Positions 57,107 to 64,000 of a stretch of 64,000 nucleotides of DNA are shown one piece after another. The stretch is from Earliella scabrosa (lineage: Eukaryota; Basidiomycota; Agaricomycetes; Polyporales; Polyporaceae), in NCBI GenBank assembly GCA_022605405.1, contig JABYQQ010000003.1:1922001-1986000 (forward strand), read 5' to 3'. Each line of letters starts with the position of its first letter. Position 1 is the stretch's first letter. The notes below the pieces were generated by a model that worked only from the letters and a program-made list of their open reading frames with translations, searched no databases and had not been told where the DNA came from. The position numbers were made by a program, and so were the translations under genes.

Positions 57107-57838
57107 ATGCTTATCGTGTCCACCGAGGGTACCCACGATGCCAAACGGCATGAAGCGGGCTCGGATGTCACCACAGACACAGACCTGGCAGCCATATCGA
57201 TCCAAACCGGTAGCGGACCTCGCATGTGCTCCACGTCTCCCGATATGCGCACCCTCATCGCTCATCCCATCTTCGGTCCTGGGGCTCACAACGCCCTGTC
57301 TCTGCTCCCCTCGCGCTCCCTCCTCGCACTCCTGCAGTTATGGAGGCAGCCCACCACAGACATGGACCTGGCAGCCATATCGATCCAAATCGGTAGCGGA
57401 CCTCGCATGTGCCCCACGTCTCCCGATATGCGCACCCTCATCGCTCATCCCATCTTCGGTCCTGGGGCTCAGAACGCCCTGTCTCTGCTCCCCTCGCGCT
57501 CCCTCCTCACACTGGTCCTGCAGTTATGCAGGCAGCCATATCCTCGCGGAATGGGAGTTGTCGATGCGTTCCAATTGTTCGTCCATGGTGGAGAATTCAA
57601 TGGGGACGGGTTGTTCGGTGATTTGGCCAGGTTTGACCTCTTCTATCAGCCCCGCGCGGATGCGTTCGACGAGGATGCCGTCGAGAGAGAGCTAGAATCG
57701 GATGACGACGGCTGGATATACTACGAAGTAGTCGATGTCGGCATTCAAACAGACCCAACTCTGTCGGATTCCTCGTCGGACCTCGCAACCGAGTACGCCG
57801 ATGTCGCATGCCAGGCAGATGGCGTCTTTGATGGGTGA
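57107..57838 (+). CDS. acidic orphan with internal 183-bp tandem duplication
   Basis: A single-exon frame of 243 residues. Residues about 22-82 and 83-143 are two nearly identical 61-residue units (each DLAAISIQ...PRMC...HPIFGPGA), from an in-frame DNA duplication. The remaining 100 residues are acidic (AFDEDAVERELESDDDGWIY) and end ACQADGVFDG. Lack of introns is unusual here. A second plus frame (57075-57695) is also open through the duplication, so the coding call rests mainly on the 3' part and the longer frame. No family was recognised. Confidence 0.5.
   Translation: MLIVSTEGTHDAKRHEAGSDVTTDTDLAAISIQTGSGPRMCSTSPDMRTLIAHPIFGPGAHNALSLLPSRSLLALLQLWRQPTTDMDLAAISIQIGSGPRMCPTSPDMRTLIAHPIFGPGAQNALSLLPSRSLLTLVLQLCRQPYPRGMGVVDAFQLFVHGGEFNGDGLFGDLARFDLFYQPRADAFDEDAVERELESDDDGWIYYEVVDVGIQTDPTLSDSSSDLATEYADVACQADGVFDG
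57171..57534. repeat. 183-bp direct tandem duplication
   Basis: CCACAGACACAGACCTGGCA at 57171 recurs as CCACAGACATGGACCTGGCA at 57354, and the copies stay about 95% identical over 180 bp. The offset is 183 bp, a multiple of three, so the reading frame is kept. The second copy carries one extra codon near its end. Confidence 0.9.
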
Positions 57839-58064
57839 GAATGTGTAGAGAGCCAGGGTGAGTGATCGCATGGGGATATCTACCACTGGGATCCTGTCCT
57901 GAAATGCCTCGCATTCTAGTCTGACGTTCAACCACGATTAACGGGAGTTGAAGTCTTTCTTCGGGCATTGCACATTTGAGCGGTTCGTAGCACCTTTTGA
58001 ATCGGCTATATCTACGACTATTCACTCACTATATCATCGTTCTATAGGTTGTTGGAGACCTACA

Positions 58065-59075
58065 TCATGTCGGAGCCAATTGGCGTGCTAGGAACAATGT
58101 TGATTCATCAGCCATGACTTGAATTGACCATCTTTTGAGACTCGCGTGGGGTTGGGAGAAAGTCGATAGTCGTCGCCAAGAATCGACGACTGACCCGCGC
58201 CCGCGTTGGAAATTCAGAGCGCGGCGCGCGACACAGCTGCAGCAATCAGACGAGAGATGTGTAGAATGGCTCTTATGTTTCTGTTCTGTTCGTACGCGCA
58301 TGGTACGTACATAGGGTCCCAGACGGCGTCCATAAGGTCCTGGAGGGGGTCGGCGGCGTCTCTCTGGGTCTTCCTCGCATGCGGGACGATACGAGATCAC
58401 TTTGTAGAGTGGTTCAATAAGGCGACTACGAAGCCGGATCAAGGTACTGTGAGTCGCCGGACGGTAGATGAACCACGGCGAAATGGACTGCTTGCCGACA
58501 GGGTGTTGGGGCATCGTTTGGACGGCGCCGTTGCTACTCCATGCGGTCAGTCGCGTTGAGCCGGCTGCGGTTGCAGAGCAATTGCTGGCGAGCCTGAATA
58601 CCAGTGTTGCACGTGCGCGCGGCGATCCCACCACAGGAGCGTGACGAGACAGCGAAAGACTGAGGAGAGGATAAGCAGAAGCCGACAGAGGAGCCGGGGA
58701 TGTCATCTCCGTTTTCTGCCCTCGTCCTGCATCTGCTGCCATGCAGTCTTGCGACCTGAAGTGAATGCTAGGCAGGGACCTAATCGATGCAGGCACGTAC
58801 AACAATACATATTGCTTCTCACCGGTACCGATGTGCTTGGAGAGGCGCCTGAGGAGGCTCTGTCGTCGAGAACAGCATTGTCGACAACACTCGTATGCAC
58901 GTGCTGGGAGCTGCCTGAACTGATACGTTCCTGAGTCTCGCGCAGTAGCCCGGGCGCGGTAGCCCAGAGTCAACTCGGGGATCCTTGTCAGGTCGTCGCA
59001 TCCCGTGGTGACCGTGCGAGGCTCGTCGAGGTCGTCCATGCTCGAGCCTCTGTGGACGCAAGCAGGGGCGCTCAA
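58065..59075 (-). other. 336-codon minus frame, probably decayed gene
   Basis: The minus frame is open over 1 kb but mixes coding-like pieces from different frames: RSRLIEPLYKVISYRPACEE in this frame, DAADPLQDLMDAVWDPMYVP in another. Intron-like GT/AG pairs are present near 58285-58320. I suspect a multi-exon or broken gene and cannot name it. Confidence 0.35.
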
Positions 59076-59235
59076 GGACTCGGAGACAAATTCGCGTAGG
59101 TCTAGTATATTAGGGATACTCTTGCTTTGTGAGCGAACGCTCGGTGAGGAGGAGGTGGTGGTAGGAAGGGTCCAGGGAGACGAATACAGGCGCTTGCGCG
59201 CGCATCTCAGTCCGCCCGATCCGGGATCCGATGCG

Positions 59236-61318
59236 CAGGCGCTGTGTGCGTCAATGTTGAACTCGTGTTCCTTTCCTCTTCGTAGGGCATCTTCTCCCGT
59301 GTGCTCCTCTTCGACCTCGTCTCCATCTTCCTCGTCTCCTCTTGTCTCAACAACTCAGAGCTTACATCGCAGTCCGGCGCGCGCCCTCAACATCAACATT
59401 GCATTCCAGGAGAGAGAGCTTGCCGGGAGACCCCAACGCGGAAGATGGTGGTCGCGTCTCTCTGAGAACTTGACGCGCGACGTACGAGTCGCGTTTCCCG
59501 TCTCCTCCACCACCACCCCTGCTATGGCACACGCACCTGTAGGCGAGGGCGATGCAGATGCAGATGTGTATTCGCATCTTTCCGCCATCTGCGGCTTCGT
59601 GCCCCTTCCTCCTCGTCCCCCATTCACCCGCAAGTCCAACAAGTCCACCGACGAACGGTCGGCTCCTCGTCTGGAGGGTGGCAGCAAGATGGCTGCTCGT
59701 CGCATCCAAGCTACCCTCTGTCATGAGAGGCCCAGCCAGTCTTCTTGGGGCATCCCTGTACACAGCGAGTCTGAGGACGTCAACAAGTCCATCCCCAGCT
59801 GGACAGACGGCTCCAATGCGTGGCGTGCAAGTGTCCACAACTTCGCGCCGCCGCGCGACTTCACCCGCGCCGACAGCGCGTACGGCGTGTGCATTGCGAG
59901 TCCCCATCGCTCGAGCGGCGTGCACTCGACGCGGGGCGAGGGCAAACCTGCTGCGGAGGTGAAGCCTAGCGCTTCGACTTCCTCCCTCCCCTCGCGCACG
60001 GTCGACGTTTCTACTCAGGAGCTCTACTCTCAGTTCTCTGCGTCATTCACTAGGCGCTCCGAAACTCCATTCGCTGTGACCAAACACTCTAATTCTGCCA
60101 TTGGCTCGACTCGCTCCGCGCTTGCTCGGGAAGTGTCTCCTCCAGCGCGCCTAGCATCGACGGCAGCTCTGGTACCTCCTGGAGCAGCCAGAGCGCTGTG
60201 CTCAGTACGATGGGCTCAGTCTCCCAGTCGCCAGAGCAGTAGTGCCAGCGTCGACACCATGGAGACAGCGAGGAGGACGAGCTCGAGGCGGCCCGGGCCG
60301 CTGCCTTCTCGCTTCCTACTGTTGGCAAGACTCGCCCCCCACCTAGTGAGTTACTGTGTTGTACATACATTCGTCCTCGATGTTGACGTCCTCGCCAGCG
60401 CGTACATGCAGTTACTCCTCGGACACCTACCCGTATGTGATCATGCGGGTTGCCCCCAAGAAGGAGAAGCGGATAGAGCTTAGAGTTGTCGACGGGGTCG
60501 AGCGCAAGGTTGAAGTCGAGGAGCCCTCTTCTTCAGTGCGCGCCACTAAGAGCAGCGAGGCTATGCCATGGACGGCGGGCGAGGCGTCGTCATGGTCATA
60601 TCCCCTGCAAGCATCCTTATCATGTCAATATCGCACATCACGCATACACCCGTTGTCGGTACCTGGACACCTCAATTCCCCGCGCATGTCCTCGCCGTCG
60701 TCCAACGGCCCGCATCGTCATTCCCTCGCATCACACGCATCGACGGGCGTTCGCATCGCCATCGCATCGCCCGCCGAACACCGTTGACCTATTCGCCGCT
60801 CCTCGCATGCTCTCGATCCTTGGTCTTCCCTTCCTTATCCCCCACGTCTGTCCTACCCGCCCGCCACTGTGCTGTCCTTTGACGCCCACATACCCATGCT
60901 CTGACCCGCCTACTCGCCCGCGCTCGTCTCACCGTCCCAATGCAACATCGGCGACAGCGCACAACATGCCCCATGACCCCGTTTGTATCATCTGTACCAC
61001 CACTGCTTCGCTTCGGGTTTTGGCTTACCGTCGGTTCACCAGCCTTTCGTCTCGGGCACTCGCTCAGGGGTAGGGCCGCCGGCGCGCGCGCCACTGTCCG
61101 TCTTCGTCCTCTGGTTGTCGGCGCTTTCTGGCAGCGCGACAGGAGGCTGTGTACATTGTCGTGTGTCGGTACCTTCCTCGCCGTCCACGTCCACGTCCGC
61201 GCCGAACAAACCTGTGTCAGACGTTTCGACTCTCTCGATCCCGCCCGAGTCGCTGCCGAAGCTCATCGCCAGCTCGGATGTGCCGTAGACAGACGAACAA
61301 GACGTCTGAAGAATGAGA
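59236..61318 (+). pseudogene. Ser-rich orphan gene with frame disruptions
   Basis: The frame from ATG 59236 reads a Ser-rich N-terminus, then DADVYSHLSAICGFVPLPPR and QSSWGIPVHSESEDVNKSIP to about 60110. The coding sense then shifts to another frame (SSGTSWSSQSAVLSTMGSVS, later GDSEEDELEAARAAAFSLPT) that carries a TAG at 60239. A normal 53-nt intron (60350-60402) follows, then SSDTYPYVIMRVAPKKEKRI and ELRVVDGVERKVEVEE. A Ser/Pro tail near 61170-61280 (SSPSTSTSAPNKPVSDVSTL) may be its end. Two lesions make it look broken unless they are sequence errors. The function is unknown; the conserved-looking VIMRVAPKK block is the best handle. Confidence 0.45.
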
Positions 61319-62355
61319 TGCACGTCTTTACGTCCTGTCTCCCCGCATCCAGAAGGTCACGGTGGAAGACCTTCCAAGGGCAATTTGAATGATGGGGAGG
61401 AGAGTCAGGACACGGTCACGGAGCCCCGCACAAGCGATGTCCAAGCGCATGGCGACTCACGATAGCGTCAACGCTCAAGTCTGCTCGGTGATGGGTTTGA
61501 GGGAGGGGAGACGGACGGGAATCAAGCACGCTATACTCATTCAGTCTGAGTATCGTCCTGCAATCGCGGAGTTTCGGAACTAACATCAGTTGCAGGTGAA
61601 TCCGCGCTCGCGAACTGTCTCTGACAAGCATTACGGCAGAAGTTGTGTGATCGTCTATACTTCAGTCTGTAATACAACTGTCGTTCTCGTCTGCTTCGTT
61701 CGCCGACTGCCTAACGAGCGCGAATTGCGGTGAGTGAGCTGCCCCCACTACACCAAGACAAGGGATGATAGCAGCTGCGTCCCTAAAGATCTTCCGTTTG
61801 TTGCAAGCATACGTGACGTCGATCCGAGGAGGCTATGGCGGGCCGAACCGTCATAGCGGGGCGGATGTGCGGCTATCGACCGTATCCGCCATTCTGCCCC
61901 TTTCTGTCGGGAAAGAGTCCCTTTCCGCCGTCCCTTGTGAGCTCGTCTGCTTTGGTGTAGCTCCTATCGGTGTCGTCCGCATCCTCTGCGAGAGGGTCTG
62001 TGACGGCAATGCAGCAGTAGTTGTCGATGCCGATGGCATCGACAATCTTTCCCAATACCCCCAATCTGCTCTCTCAGCGGATGCGCTGATGATCGCCGCT
62101 CGAATTATGCATCCGCGCGGATGCCTTTCAGCACTCAAGGTGTTGTCATTCCGCGCGAGCTGTCAATCGAGCCCCGCCGCACTCATGCTTGCTGTAGGGT
62201 GTACTTCTGGAGTCTCGTCAGGAACCAAGGGGCCGCCCCTTGTCGGCGTACTTATAAGGGTTGCCCTGTACGGGTGCCTCCTGACATCGCTCTTCCACAG
62301 CACTTCCCAAGATCAGTCTACAAATCGCCAGCTACTCCAGCCATCGTATCTCAAT
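61319..62355. other. promoter side of the oxygenase-like gene
   Basis: A plus frame from 61765 is open into the oxygenase gene's first intron. It may include untranslated leader or an alternative 5' exon, but it has no recognisable domain. Confidence 0.35.
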
Positions 62356-64000
62356 ATGCCAGGTACGTGCTTCATTATCCCAGTCTGCTTGCGACTCACC
62401 CCTGCTGCAGCTCAATCGCGTCCACGCGCCGTCCGTCCTGACGGCGACAGGATTGCCCTACCGGGACGGCATCCCCTCTTGCCTGAACTGTATCGACTCC
62501 GCGAGCCTGTCCACCCACAGCTCGACGGGATCGTTGGCGTCACCGATGTTATCGTCGCTCTCCAAGACAGCAGTCCCAAGGCTATGAAAGAATATTGGAA
62601 GTTTTGCAAGTCTCAAATATTTCCCGACGGTACTGCATCGGCTCTTCGGGAAGCAGGTCAGTCTGCCACACAAGGAGTCTTTTCGGCGATTTGACGAATA
62701 GCAGGTTTCATCATCGCTGGCCCGGGAGTTTACATCTTCTCCCGCGACATGTGGGGTGATGGAGACGCTATGAAAGACGAGTTACAAATATGCGTCGTCC
62801 CTCAGTAAGTTCTTCGCTCTCCAACGTCCAGACCGGATGCCCATTCACTCTCTACCGTGCCCTACAGGGATATGCTTCCGGAACGCCTCGCGCGCCGCAT
62901 GCACGTTGTCAGCAAAGACCTCATCGGGCCGATAGCGCAGTGCAGCTCGTCGAAGGCCCGGAAGGTTGGTGGCGTCTGGGAGGGTGGCATTCGTTGGGAA
63001 CGCAGCGACCGCGCGAAGAACATCAAAAAGGCAGATCGCTGCTATACGCTGGTGCAATCTTACCAGGCCCAGCGCAACCTCAGCTCACCCGCTCCTGGCA
63101 TCAAAATTCACAACGGCGAACACTGGCATCAAGAACTGCGACAATCCTTCGTCGAAGTAAGGGCCCTTCGCTTTATCCGTTAAGGGGTTGCTGAGCATGG
63201 GTCGACAGGCATGTGCAGCCCTTGGAGTGTATGCTCTTGGCCATCTTCCGCGCCGCTTGACCCTGCCGCTAGAGAGACAGGCGGAAGCTATCAATCTGCC
63301 GCGCATCGGGCACATCCAGAATTACGCCTTTCCAAACATGCAGCTGAACGTCTCCGCTACAAAGCGGCGTGATGATTGTCCAAGTTAGTCGCCTTGAGCG
63401 TCCTTTCCTTGTCGTTGCGCTGAACGCGGTACAGTCGATGCATTCAAAGTGGACCTCGGTGCATTTGCAGGAAAACATATCGATCGTAAAGACTCGCCCG
63501 GGGCAATAACTTGCATGGTGACGTCCAACCATCTTTCCAAAGGGGTACATCCAGGCTATTTCCTTATCGGGGAGTTAGGCGTCGCCGTAGGTTCGTCATA
63601 CTAGCATCGTGCGCATGCCATGGCTGAAGCTGGTTTAATAGAGCAAGAGGGTCTAGTGATCACTTGTTTCTCCGGGCTTCGTCACCACGGCGGCTTCCCT
63701 CCAATCGCGCCTCTTAACGTCCCACTGCATCCTTCCTCAACCCGCATCGCTGGCGTCATGTATCCCCCAGCTGGCGCTTTTGATGGAGCAACTCGACTAG
63801 CGGTAGGGGCCACGGCAACAGGAGAAGCCTGGAATGTACCTCCCGAAGCCATTCAACCTCAGTAAGCGTCTATCCCTATACTTTTAGAGCTGCAAGTAAC
63901 GTTGTCTTAGGTACGACCACACTCCAAGTTTGACGGGGGCTGCAACTTGGTTCAACGAAGGCGCATGGCTTAGTCCGCCCGATGCGTACTTGCAATGGTG
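62356..64000 (+). CDS. Fe(II)/2-oxoglutarate oxygenase-like protein, possibly TET/JBP type (3' truncated by window)
   Basis: Exons 62356-62362, 62411-62656, 62705-62804, 62868-63156, 63209-63383, 63435-63590, 63642-63861 and from 63911 on keep phase throughout; introns are 48-63 nt. Readable blocks are ELYRLREPVHPQLDGIVGVT, VYIFSRDMWGDGDAMKDEL, DMLPERLARRMHVVSKDL, HLPRRLTLPLERQAEAI, then the probable catalytic core GKHIDRKDSP (H287, D289) with AITCMVTSNHL and GYFLIGELGVAVG, and a distal CFSGLRHHGGFPP (H339/H340). An HxD plus distal His with Gly-rich context is the Fe(II)-binding pattern of 2OG oxygenases; the arrangement recalls the basidiomycete TET/JBP nucleic-acid 5mC oxidases, a multicopy family. 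The 7-nt first exon is doubtful: a second frame (LNRVHAPSVLTATGLPYRDG) is equally natural up to about 62470, so a start-proximal frameshift is possible. Confidence 0.6.

Noticed and set aside
1..64000. CRISPR arrays, bacterial-type defence systems, operons or plasmid elements
   Set aside because: The gene structure is eukaryotic throughout; the short repeats are microsatellites or coding repeats without spacer structure.

Overview
The window is nuclear DNA of a mushroom-forming basidiomycete (Agaricomycetes, most like Polyporales). Nearly every gene is cut by short introns of 47-77 nt with GTRNGT donors, CTRAC/CTGAY branch sites and YAG acceptors. The recognisable families (basidiomycete WD40 protein, DUF6593-like protein, F-box/LRR protein, tnp2 transposase, TET/JBP-like oxygenase) point the same way. 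No rRNA, tRNA, CRISPR array or bacterial-type operon was seen. I derived the exon structures by hand and kept them where the summed exons were a multiple of three and every junction kept phase.

Layout. 0.7-6.4 kb (-): a 1,772-residue protein with a very large Pro/Gln/Ser repeat tract. 7-8.7 kb (-): WD40 protein with a C-terminal membrane segment. 10.2-11.2 kb (-): orphan protein whose collagen-like paralogue lies at 26.2-27.5 kb. 12.9-15.0 kb (-): single-pass membrane coiled-coil protein. 15.8-16.6 kb (+): DUF6593-like protein, followed by a broken F-box/LRR gene. 18.9-21 kb: two small multi-exon genes. 21-25.7 kb: decayed DNA holding a full-length dead D-lactate dehydrogenase and a relic of a secreted protein. 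28.2-33.4 kb: a frameshifted gene and three small multi-exon orphans. 34.0-38.3 kb (-): an apparently intact CACTA/EnSpm (tnp2) transposase of 1,328 residues. 39.4-40.9 kb: dead quinone oxidoreductase. 42.1-42.4 kb: degenerate minisatellite. 42.9-43.7 kb: small membrane protein. 44.7-46.3 kb: dead PAN1-like EH-domain gene. 48.5-49.9 and 54.9-56.2 kb (+): two helix-rich orphans flanking a dead MFS transporter at 51.5-52.9 kb. 57.1-57.8 kb: ORF with an internal 183-bp tandem duplication. 59-61 kb: broken Ser-rich gene. 62.4 kb to the window end (+): a truncated-by-window Fe(II)/2-oxoglutarate oxygenase-like gene, plausibly TET/JBP type.

The genes do not form a recognisable pathway. The region reads as a gene-poor, fast-evolving compartment. 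Decayed copies of housekeeping or transport genes (D-lactate dehydrogenase, quinone oxidoreductase, PAN1, MFS, F-box) are interleaved with small, many-exon orphan genes, multicopy-type genes and one young DNA transposon. The candidate 5mC-type oxygenase at the right edge is of interest beside transposable elements, because expansions of fungal TET/JBP genes are known to be associated with DNA transposons.
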